DNA from: Acetobacteraceae bacterium AT-5844
GTDB taxonomy: Bacteria; Pseudomonadota; Alphaproteobacteria; Acetobacterales; Acetobacteraceae
Assembly (NCBI GenBank): GCA_000245075.1
Contig: JH599972.1
Span: forward strand, 65,043-129,042
DNA length: 64,000 nucleotides
Direction of reading: 5' to 3'
In this document: positions 17,130 to 26,293 of the stretch, one piece after another
How the letters are laid out: each line of letters begins with the position of its first letter
Position numbering within the stretch: the first letter of the stretch is position 1
Program-made: the position numbers and the translations under genes
Notes under the pieces: generated by a model
Seen by the model: only the letters and a program-made list of their open reading frames with translations
Database searches by the model: none
Told to the model about the DNA's origin: nothing

Positions 17130-18728
17130 TCAGCGGCTCACCCGGCGGATATTCCAGAGCACGGGGAAGCCGAAATCGATCACGCCCTGCAGCTCCTTCC
17201 GCCACACTGCCGGGCTGGAGAACTGGCCCGTTAGCAGGAAGTTCACATTGGCAATCGCCCGGGTGTTGATCTCGGCCATGATCTCGCGGCGCTTGGCCAG
17301 ATCAGCCTCCGCCTCGAAACGCTCCAGCAACGGCTTCAGCGCCTCGTCGCAATAGAGCCAGGGCGTGCTGCCGGTGCAGTTGTAACCGATGCCAACATTG
17401 TTCAGCGGGTCCGACAGATCGAAGCCGGTATAGACCACCGGCACCGCGCTCCAGCCGCCGCGCTCCACTGGCTCCCGACTCAGCCAGCGCTGCGCCACGG
17501 TCGCCCAGTCCAGCGTCTGCACATCGACATTGAAGCCGGCGCGCTTCATCCGGTCCGCCACCACCATCGCCATGGGGTTGATGAGGGCGGAATCCGCCGA
17601 GTGCAGGAACACGACCCGCTCGTTGTTGTAGCCCGACTCCCGCAGCATGGCGCGGGCCCGGTCGAGGCTCGGCGTACGGATGGCGTCCGCGCCCGCCTCG
17701 CTGCTGTAGCGCGTGCCGCACATGGTCATGGAGAGGCATTGCGGCTGGTACATGCCTTCCGGCAGCCCGTGGACCGCGACGACCTCGCTTTGGTCCATCG
17801 CCATCTGCAGCGCTTGGCGCACCTTGAGATTGTTGAAGGGCGGCTGCGCATGATTGAGCACGAGCCCGCCCATGATTTGAGCAATGCCGCCCGGCCGCGC
17901 GATGACCAGATTACGGTCCCGCTGCAGAATCGGCAGGAAGTCGAGCGGCGCGTATTCCAGATAATCCACCTCGCCATTCTGCAACGCGGCGGCGCGCGTT
18001 GCGGGATCGGAGATGTTGACGAATTCCACCCGCTCCGTATGCACCACCTTGCCGCCGGCCAGCCCGTCCGCCGGTTCCGGACGAGGCTGGTAGCGCGGGT
18101 TCCGGCGAAAGACGGTGCGCTCACCCGGCACCCATTCATCCTTGACGAAAAGGAAAGGGCCGGAGCCGACGATTTCGGTGACAGCCTGGGTCGGCGGCGT
18201 CGCCGCCAGCCGGGCGGGCATCATGAAGGGCACATGCAGGCTCGGCTTGCCCAGCGCATCGATCACGCCGCCGAAGGGCCGCGCCAGTTGTAGGACGAAG
18301 CGGTTCTCCCCATCCGCGCGCAGCTCCTTGGTCGCTGCCATCAGGCGCCGGCCGGAGGAATCACGGGCACCCCAGCGCTTCAGCGAGGCGACGCAATCCT
18401 CTGCTGTCACGGGCTTGCCGTCATGCCACTCAAGGCCAGGGCGCAGGGTGAAGGTATAGGTCAACCCATCATCGCTGACGGTCCAGCCTTCCAGCATCTG
18501 CGGCCGGAACTCACCCTGGCTGTCCATTGCCACCAGCGTATCGAACACCATGTATCCGAAATTGCGGGTGATGAAGGAGGTGCTGGCGATGGGGTCCAGC
18601 ACCTGCAAGCCAACATTGACCACGAGCCGCAGCGGCCGCTCGGCCGGCTGGGCCATCGCCTGGCCACCCACACCCACTATTGCCAGCGCCGAGGCCAGCA
18701 CCGTCCGGCGAAGCCACTTCTTCAGCAT
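17130..18728 (-). CDS. ABC transporter substrate-binding protein, family 5 (DppA/OppA type)
   Basis: 532 residues from ATG 18728. A Sec signal peptide is visible (MLKKWLRRTVLASALAIVG...AMA). The mature part has family-5 landmarks: DPIASTSFITRNFGYMVFDTLV, GLTYTFTLRPGLEWHDGKPVTAEDCVASLKRW and KVRQALQMAMDQSEV. It would capture a peptide, opine or glycoside in the periplasm. It stands without permease or ATPase genes, while the importer at 1.6-5.6 kb lacks a receptor; pairing them is a reasonable but untested guess. Confidence 0.9.
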   Translation of the reverse strand: MLKKWLRRTVLASALAIVGVGGQAMAQPAERPLRLVVNVGLQVLDPIASTSFITRNFGYMVFDTLVAMDSQGEFRPQMLEGWTVSDDGLTYTFTLRPGLEWHDGKPVTAEDCVASLKRWGARDSSGRRLMAATKELRADGENRFVLQLARPFGGVIDALGKPSLHVPFMMPARLAATPPTQAVTEIVGSGPFLFVKDEWVPGERTVFRRNPRYQPRPEPADGLAGGKVVHTERVEFVNISDPATRAAALQNGEVDYLEYAPLDFLPILQRDRNLVIARPGGIAQIMGGLVLNHAQPPFNNLKVRQALQMAMDQSEVVAVHGLPEGMYQPQCLSMTMCGTRYSSEAGADAIRTPSLDRARAMLRESGYNNERVVFLHSADSALINPMAMVVADRMKRAGFNVDVQTLDWATVAQRWLSREPVERGGWSAVPVVYTGFDLSDPLNNVGIGYNCTGSTPWLYCDEALKPLLERFEAEADLAKRREIMAEINTRAIANVNFLLTGQFSSPAVWRKELQGVIDFGFPVLWNIRRVSR

Positions 18729-18787
18729 CGTCTCTTCACTCCTGCCTGCCACGCCGGATCGGCGCTTCATGTATCAAATGCCGCAGC

Positions 18788-19618
18788 TCATCCCTGCTCG
18801 TGCGCAGCCGACCATGCCGCCGCCACCTGCGCGCCCGTTGCGAACCAGACATCCGGAAAGGTCTTGATCCACTGGATCATCTCGCGCAGCAGCGCGATAC
18901 GGCTGGGCCGGCCGCTGATCTGCGGATGCATCACCAGATTGTACAACCCGCCCCAGCGGTAGATCTCCCGGAACTCGTCCTGGAAGATCTCACGCAGATG
19001 ACTGTTGGGGAAAATCGGACGCGGGCTCTTGATGGAGAACAGCGCATGCGGCGCGTCGTCCAGGCTCCAATGCCAGGGCAGCTCAATCGGCCCCTTCCCG
19101 CCCCCCGGCAGATCCAGCCGGTAAGGGTTGATATCCGCCATCAGAGAGCTGTCGTAGAGAAAGCCATGCTTCTGGAGGAGCGAGATCATGTTGTCGCTGG
19201 TCTCGCCGGCGGGCGAGCGATAGCCCTGCGGCACGACACCCAGCACGCGCTTCAGCGCATCCAGGCCCTTCTCCATCTCTTCGACTTCCTTCTCAGGGAA
19301 ATCCGGATCGATCCAGCTATGGGAATAGGAATGATGGGCAATTTCATGCCCATTCTTCAGGATCATCTCCGCGCGGCCAGCGTGGTTCTCCACCGTCCAG
19401 CCGGGCACGAAGAAGGTGGCCTTCACCTGCTCTTCCGCCAGTGTTTCCAGGATTTTCGGAACGGCAACGCGGGCGCCATAGGTGCCCTGGCTCAGAATGC
19501 CGGGGCGGCGGGCATTGGCGGGGTCTCGAGAGGTCCAGAGCGTCTCAGCATCGAAATCGAAGGTCAGCATCACCGCGATACGGGCACCGTTCGGCCAGTT
19601 CACCTTCATATCCATCAT
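18788..19618 (-). CDS. Polysaccharide deacetylase family protein (PuuE/allantoinase-like)
   Basis: 276 residues. NodB-fold metal motifs: TFDFDAETLW, HHSYSHSWIDPDF (HxxxH) and YRSPAGETS. No signal peptide, so cytosolic; this and the short N-terminus (VNWPNGARIAVMLTFDFDAE) fit the PuuE/allantoinase-like branch acting on small amides rather than chitin. Two adjacent ATGs (19618, 19615) are possible starts. It diverges from a Bug-type receptor across 281 bp. The PuuB-like oxidase 1.3 kb away may mean a shared amide/amine pathway. Confidence 0.85.
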   Translation of the reverse strand: MMDMKVNWPNGARIAVMLTFDFDAETLWTSRDPANARRPGILSQGTYGARVAVPKILETLAEEQVKATFFVPGWTVENHAGRAEMILKNGHEIAHHSYSHSWIDPDFPEKEVEEMEKGLDALKRVLGVVPQGYRSPAGETSDNMISLLQKHGFLYDSSLMADINPYRLDLPGGGKGPIELPWHWSLDDAPHALFSIKSPRPIFPNSHLREIFQDEFREIYRWGGLYNLVMHPQISGRPSRIALLREMIQWIKTFPDVWFATGAQVAAAWSAAHEQG

Positions 19619-19697
19619 GTCCGCTGCCCCTTCTGCCTCCGCGCCGCCTGGAAAAGTGCGGACGCGCTACGGCTCATCCCTTGGGAAGTTAAATTTG

Positions 19698-19718
19698 TCG
19701 TATTTCTATGCGATACGA
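19698..19718. promoter_or_regulatory. Inverted repeat in divergent region (candidate operator)
   Basis: TCGTAT, 9-nt spacer, ATACGA at 19698-19718, overlapped by GCGAT-N8-ATCGC just to the right. It lies in an AT-richer stretch of the 281-bp region between the deacetylase (leftward) and the Bug receptor (rightward). The form would suit a GntR- or LysR-type regulator, none of which is encoded nearby. No other gene is visible in 19619-19899. Confidence 0.4.
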
Positions 19719-19899
19719 TTGCATCGCTAATAAAGCGTAGGAAGGGGTCGGGAAACTGTCAAAGGGAAACATCAGGGGCCCGTAACCGCCAGGGCGAGTC
19801 GGTGCCTCAGCCATGCCTTTTCCCTTGACGCCGCCTTGCTCCGGCGCAACGAAACCCCCAAAGCCACATCCTTCAAGGCAAAACGGGAGACCACCGATC

Positions 19900-20859
19900 A
19901 TGCGCCGCCGTACCCTGCTGGCCACGAGCCTGTCCGCGGGCCTCGCCCTGCCTTTCGCCGCTCGCGCCCAGGGCACGCCGCTGCGGGTGATCGTTCCGGC
20001 CCCGCCAGGCGGTCCCACCGACATTCTGGCCCGAGCGCTGGCTGACAAGGTGCAGGTCTCCCTCTCCCGCCCGGTGGTCGTCGAGAACAAGGCGGGCGCC
20101 GGCGGCATCATTGGTACGGAAGCCGCGGCGCATGCGGCGCCGGATGGGAATACCATCGTGCTGGGCCACAACCAGACGCATGCCAGCAACCAGTCGATGA
20201 TGACGAACCTGCCTTATCATGTCATCGACAGCTTCGTGCCTGTGGCCAAGCTCGCAACCGTGCATCACGCACTGGTAGTGCCGGCCAACTTGCCTTCCCA
20301 GACGCTCGCGCAGCTGATCGAGCGCGGCAAGACGGGGCGCCTGACCTATGCCTCTTCCCAGGCGGGCTCCGCCAGCCATGTCATCTCCGAAACGCTGACG
20401 AAGCGCGAAGGCCTGGACGCCACCCATGTGCCCTATCGCGGTGCCGCCCCTGCGGCGACGGATACAGTGGCCGGCATTGTCGACTTCTACGTGGCGACCT
20501 TCCCGTCCGTCGCGCCGCTGGTGCGGGACGGAAGGCTGCGTGCCCTTGAGATCGGCGCCCCTGCCCGCCTCCCGGACTTCCCGGACATCCCGACCGCTGC
20601 CGAGGCAGGTGCGCCTTATCTGGCCGTCGATGCCTGGTTCGGCCTTTTCGCGCCCGCCAGGACACCGGCCGCGGCCGTGGAGCGGATTGCCGCCGCCATG
20701 CTGGCCGCACTGGGCGAAGCGGATGTGGGCGCCCGCCTGATCACCGCCGGCTTCACCGCGGATCCCTTGGCCCCTGCTCCCTTCGCTGCCTTCCAGAAGG
20801 CCGAGGTGGCGCGCTGGGCCGACATGGTCCGGCTGACCGGAGTGACCATGGAAGGGTAA
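19900..20859 (+). CDS. Tripartite tricarboxylate transporter receptor (Bug/TctC family)
   Basis: 319 residues from ATG 19900 (GGGAGA upstream). Twin-Arg/Sec-like leader MRRRTLLATSLSAGLALPFAARAQ. Bug landmarks: IVPAPPGGPTDILARALADK, VVENKAGAGGIIGTEAAAHAAPDGNTI and THVPYRGAAPAATDTVAG. Periplasmic receptor for a carboxylate or amide. No TctA/TctB membrane genes occur in the window, so it is one of three orphan receptors here. It may serve the neighbouring deacetylase or oxidase pathway. Confidence 0.9.
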   Translation: MRRRTLLATSLSAGLALPFAARAQGTPLRVIVPAPPGGPTDILARALADKVQVSLSRPVVVENKAGAGGIIGTEAAAHAAPDGNTIVLGHNQTHASNQSMMTNLPYHVIDSFVPVAKLATVHHALVVPANLPSQTLAQLIERGKTGRLTYASSQAGSASHVISETLTKREGLDATHVPYRGAAPAATDTVAGIVDFYVATFPSVAPLVRDGRLRALEIGAPARLPDFPDIPTAAEAGAPYLAVDAWFGLFAPARTPAAAVERIAAAMLAALGEADVGARLITAGFTADPLAPAPFAAFQKAEVARWADMVRLTGVTMEG

Positions 20860-20877
20860 CGCGCGGCACCGGGACGC

Positions 20878-22164
20878 TCAGACCCCCAGCATGTCCCTGA
20901 TGCGCCCATAGGTCACGCGAGCCGCCACGGCGCTTCGCCACAGCCCATGAAAGGCAATGGGCTTCAGGTCGGTCATCGGCATATCCAGCTCCGCCGTCGG
21001 CGAGAGGATGCGCCGAGCCACCTGCTTGCCCATCGCCGTCGCCATGGCGACGCCGCGCCCGTTATAGCCCAGCGCCGCGATGACTCCGGGCGCGGGCTCA
21101 TGCAAATGCGGATAATGGTCGGGCGTGATGGCAAGCTGGCCGTTCCAGAAATACTCCCAGCGCACCCCTTTGAGTTGTGGCCACAGGGTCTCCGAATACC
21201 GGATCAGCCGACGATAGCTGTATTCGCGCGGGTCCGAGGTATCGCGTAATGCGCTACGCCCGCCCATGAGCAGCCGGTTCGCCGCATCGAGGCGGTAGTA
21301 GACAGTGATGGAAGCGATCTCATACAGCACCGACCGCGCCGGCATGATGGCCCGGGCCAGTTCTTCTGGCAGCGGTTCCGTCGCGGCGATGGCGGAAAAA
21401 ACAGGCACGATGCTCCGCCGCAGCCCAGGCCAGAGCCCATCGGTATAGCCATTGGTGCAGAGGGCGAGATGTTCTGCGCGCACAATGCCGGTGGGGGTGT
21501 GGATGGCCCATCCGCCTGCTCCCCGCGCCACGCGCGTCACGGGGGAGCCACCATGAATGGCCGCGCCGGCCCGCTGCGCTGCATCTGCCAGCCCCCGGGC
21601 GTAGCCTAGCGGGTTTACATTGCCGCCCCGGCGGTCGACCAACCCGCCGACATAGCGACTTGTCCCGGTAACCCGGCGCATCTCCTCGGCATCCAGCAGC
21701 TCGACGGGCGCACCGTGACGCTGTTGTTGCTCCGCGCCGGCGCGGATCTCGGCAAAGCCCGCCTCATGGTATGCAGCACGGATCGTGCCTCCCTGATGCG
21801 CTTCGCATTGGATCTGATGCTCGCGGACCAGGTCGAACACCCCCTGCGGCGCGCCACCTGACAGGCGGATCATCCGCCCGCCCATCTCCGGCCCGAAATC
21901 CCGCAGAATGGTGTCCGGCTCGTGCTTCAGGCCAGGATTGACCTGCCCGCCATTACGTCCTGAAGCGCCCCAGCCGGGCTCGTGCGATTCCAGCAGCACC
22001 ACATCCGCACCGGCCTGCGCCAGGTGCAGCGCGGCCGAGAGGCCGGTGAACCCGCCCCCCACAATGGCCACGGAAGCCTTACGCTCCCCTTCCAGCGGCG
22101 GTGCCGTTATCGGCGGGCGCGCTGTGGCGGCATAAAGGCTCTTTGGCAGGGGGCGGGCGGTCAT
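20878..22164 (-). CDS. FAD-dependent amine oxidase of the DAO family (PuuB/gamma-glutamylputrescine-oxidase-like)
   Basis: 428 residues. N-terminal FAD motif VAIVGGGFTGLSAALHLAQAG, then ESHEPGWGASGRNGGQVNPGLK, and the C-terminal FAD-contacting VIAALGYNGRGVAMATAMGKQVA, all typical of PuuB/OrdL oxidases that oxidise secondary or glutamylated amines. It starts 7 bp after the Pot-type binding-protein gene on the same strand, so it is the last gene of the leftward polyamine-importer operon; imported substrate would be oxidised directly. Confidence 0.88.
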   Translation of the reverse strand: MTARPLPKSLYAATARPPITAPPLEGERKASVAIVGGGFTGLSAALHLAQAGADVVLLESHEPGWGASGRNGGQVNPGLKHEPDTILRDFGPEMGGRMIRLSGGAPQGVFDLVREHQIQCEAHQGGTIRAAYHEAGFAEIRAGAEQQQRHGAPVELLDAEEMRRVTGTSRYVGGLVDRRGGNVNPLGYARGLADAAQRAGAAIHGGSPVTRVARGAGGWAIHTPTGIVRAEHLALCTNGYTDGLWPGLRRSIVPVFSAIAATEPLPEELARAIMPARSVLYEIASITVYYRLDAANRLLMGGRSALRDTSDPREYSYRRLIRYSETLWPQLKGVRWEYFWNGQLAITPDHYPHLHEPAPGVIAALGYNGRGVAMATAMGKQVARRILSPTAELDMPMTDLKPIAFHGLWRSAVAARVTYGRIRDMLGV

Positions 22165-22171
22165 CGGCAGG

Positions 22172-23350
22172 TCATCCCAGCAGGAAGGAAGTCCATTTGG
22201 TCTTCACCGTATCCAGATTGGCGGACCACCATGCGGCGTTATAATTGATCAGCTTGGGCTTGATGTCCGGTGAGGTCGGCAGAATACGCAGGCGCTCGGG
22301 CGGCAGCAGTTCCGCAGCCTTGTTGTTGACGAAGCCATAGGTGATCAGCGAGGACAATCGCGCCTGCGGCGCCGCCATGGTGATGAAAGCCGTGAATTTC
22401 TGCGCGTTCTCACGATTGGGCGCGCCTTTCAGAATCGCCCAGCAATCATTGCGCAGAAGCTGATCCTGCCAGACGATTTCCACCGGCGCACCTGCCGCCT
22501 GAATGGCAGCGATGCGGCCATTCCAGGCCGTGGCCATGACCACTTCATCATCCGCCAGAAGCTGCGCGGGCTGGGCGCCGCTACCCCACCACTTCACCAC
22601 CTGTGGCTTGATCCTGCGCAGGCTGGCGAGTCCGCGATCCACATCCATGGGATAGACCTGGCCCGGCGCCACGCCATCCGCCATCAGCGCGACTTCGAGA
22701 TCCGGACTCAACGCACCGCCACCCATGAGGGATCGCGGCCCTGGGAATCCAGATGTGTCCCAAAGATCCTTGTTATTCTGCGGCACCTTCCCCCGGAAGG
22801 CATCCTTTCGATAGGCGAAGATCTGCGCATAAGGCAGCATGTCCACATGCCGCTCATGGCGGAAGGCCGCGTCGATATTATCGACATCGAAGAAGCTATA
22901 GTCGATCTTCTCCCAGTAATCGCCTTTCGCAGCAAGGCTGAGGACGGAAGCGCCTTCCTGCTCCGTGACATCGTACTCGATATTGCCGGTATCGACCATC
23001 GCCTTGACCTTGGCGATGTCCGGCCCCTCGGCCTCGATGACCTTGATGCCTGTCAGTTCCTCGAAAGGCTTGAAATAAGCGCGGCGCTGCGCCTCCTGCA
23101 ACGCTCCTCCATAGGAGCACACACGCACCACCCCGGAACCCTTCAGCTTGTCAGGGACCGAAGTGATCTCGGGCAACACCACATTCTGCGCGAGGGCTGG
23201 CGCGGCCAGATGCCGTGTCATCGCCGCCGCCGCCGTCACGCTCAGTCCGAAGGAAGCCGCGTTGCGGATGAAGCGGCGACGGGACATGTCGGCAATGTGC
23301 GGAGGTTCCGCCGCCATCCTCGCCAGAAGGTGCCGTATCGTCGGAGTCAT
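22172..23350 (-). CDS. Polyamine-type ABC substrate-binding protein (PotD/PotF family)
   Basis: 392 residues; AAGGAG 9 nt upstream supports ATG 23350, with an internal ATG 23287 as alternative. It carries a Tat-like leader around residues 22-55 (MSRRRFIRNAASFGL ... ALA). Mature landmarks: VVRVCSYGGALQEAQRRAYF, YDVTEQEGASVLSLA and MATAWNGRIAAIQAAGAPVE. Periplasmic receptor for the importer encoded by the two upstream permease genes and the divergent ATPase. Substrate could be putrescine, spermidine or a related amine. Confidence 0.88.
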   Translation of the reverse strand: MTPTIRHLLARMAAEPPHIADMSRRRFIRNAASFGLSVTAAAAMTRHLAAPALAQNVVLPEITSVPDKLKGSGVVRVCSYGGALQEAQRRAYFKPFEELTGIKVIEAEGPDIAKVKAMVDTGNIEYDVTEQEGASVLSLAAKGDYWEKIDYSFFDVDNIDAAFRHERHVDMLPYAQIFAYRKDAFRGKVPQNNKDLWDTSGFPGPRSLMGGGALSPDLEVALMADGVAPGQVYPMDVDRGLASLRRIKPQVVKWWGSGAQPAQLLADDEVVMATAWNGRIAAIQAAGAPVEIVWQDQLLRNDCWAILKGAPNRENAQKFTAFITMAAPQARLSSLITYGFVNNKAAELLPPERLRILPTSPDIKPKLINYNAAWWSANLDTVKTKWTSFLLG

Positions 23351-23375
23351 ATGCGATTCTCCTTCCTTTGGGCGT

Positions 23376-24182
23376 TCATTCCGCGACGAGCGCGGTACGT
23401 TGCCGCTCAGCGCGGCGCCTCAACATCTCAGCACCCGCCAGCAACACCGTTGTCAGGGCGATCAGCAGGCTGGATGCGGCGGCGATGGTCGGGTCAATGG
23501 AATAGTTGAGCTGCTCCCACATACGGCGCGGAAGTGTGACCGCCGTCGTGCCTGCCAGGAACAGCGCGATGAGCAATTCGTCGAAGGCGGTGACAAAGGC
23601 AAAGATGGCACCGGCAAAGATGCCGGGCCGGATCAGCGGCAACGTCACCTGCCGGAACGCGCCCCAAGGGGTCGCCCCCAGGTTGAGGGCCGCCTGTTCC
23701 AGCCGCTTGTCCACGCTCCCCAGTGCGGCGGAAACGTTGATGACAACGAAGGGCACCGCCAGGGCGGCTTGCGCCACAACCAGGGCCAGCGGATTCCCCA
23801 CCATCCCGTATCGGGCATAGACATAGTACAGCCCAATGGCCACAACGATTCCCGGCGCCACCACGGGCGACATGATCAACGCCTGCGCAAGGGCCTTGCC
23901 AGGAAACCGGCCGCGCATCAGCCCAATGGCTGCCGGCACGCCCAGAAGCACGGCCAGCACCGTACTGGCGGCCGCGGTCCACAGGCTCATCCATGTCGCG
24001 TCGGTCCAGGCAGCCCGGGAGAAGAAGTTCCCATACCACTGGAGGCTGAAGCCCGGCGGCGGAAAGGTGAGGTAGCGTGCCGAAGAGAAGGATAACGGCA
24101 ACACGACGAGCACCGGCAGAAACAGGAAGCCGAGCACCAGCCCGACGAAAGTGAACAGAATGGCACGGCGTAACGACGTCAT
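23376..24182 (-). CDS. ABC transporter permease, PotC type
   Basis: 268 residues with about six membrane helices. PotC-type features: LPVLVVLPLSFSSARYLTFPPPGFSLQWYGNFF after the first helix and the coupling loop EQAALNLGATPWGAFRQVTLPLIRPGI. It starts 1 bp after the PotB-type stop and lies 25 bp before the receptor gene, in the same leftward operon. Confidence 0.9.
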   Translation of the reverse strand: MTSLRRAILFTFVGLVLGFLFLPVLVVLPLSFSSARYLTFPPPGFSLQWYGNFFSRAAWTDATWMSLWTAAASTVLAVLLGVPAAIGLMRGRFPGKALAQALIMSPVVAPGIVVAIGLYYVYARYGMVGNPLALVVAQAALAVPFVVINVSAALGSVDKRLEQAALNLGATPWGAFRQVTLPLIRPGIFAGAIFAFVTAFDELLIALFLAGTTAVTLPRRMWEQLNYSIDPTIAAASSLLIALTTVLLAGAEMLRRRAERQRTALVAE

Positions 24183-24183
24183 G

Positions 24184-25062
24184 TCACCGCCCTCCCCTCA
24201 GCACGCGCCCAAGGGGCACCATGCGCGCCAGCACGGCGAAGACAGCCAGCACCATGGCCAGCAATACCACCGCCATGGCCGAGGCCCTTGGCCAGTCCAG
24301 CCGGTTCACCAGATCGCCGATGAGCATGGACAGCATGACATCGGAGCCGGAGCCGACCAACACCGGCGTGATGTAGAAGCCCAGTGCCAATGTGAAGACC
24401 AGGACGCAGCCTGCCGCCATGCCCGGCAGGGAAAGCGGCAGCACGATCTGACGAAAGGCCGCGGCGGGACCCGCACCTAACCCTTCCGCCGCCTGCACCA
24501 ACCGCCAGTCCAGCCCGCGCAAGGCCGCATAGAGCGGGAGGATCATAAAGGGCAGGAGCACATGCACCATCGCCAGATAAACAGCGAAGCGCGTATTCAT
24601 AAGCTGGAGGGGCTGGTCGACGAGGCCCATCGCGATCAGCGCATTGTTGACCACGCCACGCCGGCCGAGGAGCGCCATCCAGGCATAGGTCCGCACCAGG
24701 ATGCTGGTCCAGAATGGAATCAGGACCAGAACCATCAGCAGGTTTGCCGTTCCGCGCTGCACTCTGCTCATCGCATAGGCGACAGGATAGCCGAGGAGCA
24801 GGCACGCCACCGTTACGACGAAAGCCACCTGTGCGGTGGTGCCCAGCACTCGCCAGAACGTCGGGTCTGCCGCCAGCAATGCGAACCCGCCGAAAGTCCA
24901 GCCTTCATCGTAGACGCTGCGTGAAAGCATCGCGCCAAGCGGGTAAGCGTAGAATATCAGAAGAAAAGCCAGAAGCGGCACGGCAAGAAGAGAAGGCGGC
25001 ATACGCCACGGCGTCTTGCGCCCCCGCGCGGAGACGGCGGCTCCGGGCAGTGCCAGGCTCAT
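24184..25062 (-). CDS. ABC transporter permease, PotB type
   Basis: 292 residues from ATG 25062; an earlier in-frame ATG (25131) would add 23 residues without family similarity. Seen: a first helix SLLAVPLLAFLLIFYAYPLGAML, VLIPFWTSILVRTYAWMALLG, and the coupling loop VQAAEGLGAGPAAAFRQIVLPLSLPG. First gene of the leftward importer operon; the ATPase gene diverges from it with about 90 bp between. Confidence 0.9.
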   Translation of the reverse strand: MSLALPGAAVSARGRKTPWRMPPSLLAVPLLAFLLIFYAYPLGAMLSRSVYDEGWTFGGFALLAADPTFWRVLGTTAQVAFVVTVACLLLGYPVAYAMSRVQRGTANLLMVLVLIPFWTSILVRTYAWMALLGRRGVVNNALIAMGLVDQPLQLMNTRFAVYLAMVHVLLPFMILPLYAALRGLDWRLVQAAEGLGAGPAAAFRQIVLPLSLPGMAAGCVLVFTLALGFYITPVLVGSGSDVMLSMLIGDLVNRLDWPRASAMAVVLLAMVLAVFAVLARMVPLGRVLRGGR

Positions 25063-25152
25063 CCGAACACCAAGCCCATCGGGGCTGGACAATTCCCTGC
25101 GGCGGCCGCCATCCTTCTCCCCCTCGTCCATAGCCAAGTGGTGCGAAGCAAC

Positions 25153-26262
25153 ATGAGCGCAGCAAACTTCGTGCCAGATTCTCCGGTTTCTGGCGGTGAG
25201 ACAATCGTACTCAACAATGTCACGCGGCGCTATGGCAACTTCACGGCCATCGACCGTCTCTCTCTGGACATTCAGGCTGGCGAGTTCATCAGCTTCCTCG
25301 GCCCCTCCGGCTCCGGAAAATCCACCACGCTGATGATGATCGCGGGCTTCGAGACGCCGGACAGCGGCAGCATCGCCATTGGCGGACGGGATGTGACCTC
25401 CGTGCCTCCGCACCGGCGCAACATCGGAATGGTCTTTCAGAACTACGCCTTATTCCCTCATCTGACGGTGAGCGAGAATGTCGGCTTTTCATTGAAGCAA
25501 CGCGGCGTTCCAAAGGCGGAGATCACCGACAGGGTGCGCCGTGCGCTGGACCTTGTCCGACTCGGCGATTATGGCCCCCGCTATCCGCAGCAGCTTTCCG
25601 GTGGCCAGCAACAGCGCATCGCCATCGCGCGCGCCATCATCTTCAACCCGCCCGTTCTCCTGATGGACGAGCCCCTCTCCGCGCTCGATAAGCAGTTGCG
25701 GGAGGAAATGCAGCTTGAGATCAAGGACCTCCACCACCGCCTTGGCATTACCTTCGTCTATGTCACGCACGACCAGAAGGAAGCTCTGGTGATGTCAGAT
25801 CGCGTTGCTGTGATGGACCGTGGCAAGGTGGAGCAACTCGCCACTCCCGCCGAGCTTTATGGTGCACCGGCCAATCGCTTCGTGGCCTCTTTCGTGGGTG
25901 AGGCAAACTTCATCCAGGTGGACCGGATCGAGGCCGCTCCCGGCGGCCGCTGGGTCGCAAGCCTGGGCGGCGCATTGCTACACGCCGCCAGCGGTACGCC
26001 GACAGACAAGGTCTGCATGATACGGCCGGAGAAGATCATGCTTCTGCCTCCGGATGCGGCGCCGGCCGCCGCTGCCAATGCACTGGACGCCACGGTGCAG
26101 GAAGCCGTGTTCATGGGCGAGTCCACCCGCTGCGTGCTGAAGCTCACTGCTGGCGGGCAGACCATCGTAGTCAAACGCACCCTGCGTGCCGATATGCCGA
26201 TGGTGCAGCCCGGTCAGCGCCTGCTCGCGAGCTGGCTGCCTGACGATACCTGCGTGTTCTAG
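25153..26262 (+). CDS. Polyamine-type ABC transporter ATPase (PotA family)
   Basis: 369 residues from ATG 25153 (GTG 25138 is possible). Walker [11 protein letters not shown]-loop [13 protein letters not shown], signature [15 protein letters not shown], Walker [13 protein letters not shown], then a C-terminal TOBE domain ([13 protein letters not shown] ...). It belongs functionally to the permeases and receptor encoded divergently on the other strand. It ends 31 bp before a convergent flavoprotein gene; no hairpin is seen there. Confidence 0.92.
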   Translation: MSAANFVPDSPVSGGETIVLNNVTRRYGNFTAIDRLSLDIQAGEFISFLGPSGSGKSTTLMMIAGFETPDSGSIAIGGRDVTSVPPHRRNIGMVFQNYALFPHLTVSENVGFSLKQRGVPKAEITDRVRRALDLVRLGDYGPRYPQQLSGGQQQRIAIARAIIFNPPVLLMDEPLSALDKQLREEMQLEIKDLHHRLGITFVYVTHDQKEALVMSDRVAVMDRGKVEQLATPAELYGAPANRFVASFVGEANFIQVDRIEAAPGGRWVASLGGALLHAASGTPTDKVCMIRPEKIMLLPPDAAPAAAANALDATVQEAVFMGESTRCVLKLTAGGQTIVVKRTLRADMPMVQPGQRLLASWLPDDTCVF

Positions 26263-26293
26263 GATCGCAGGCCATCGCAACACGCCAGAGGCA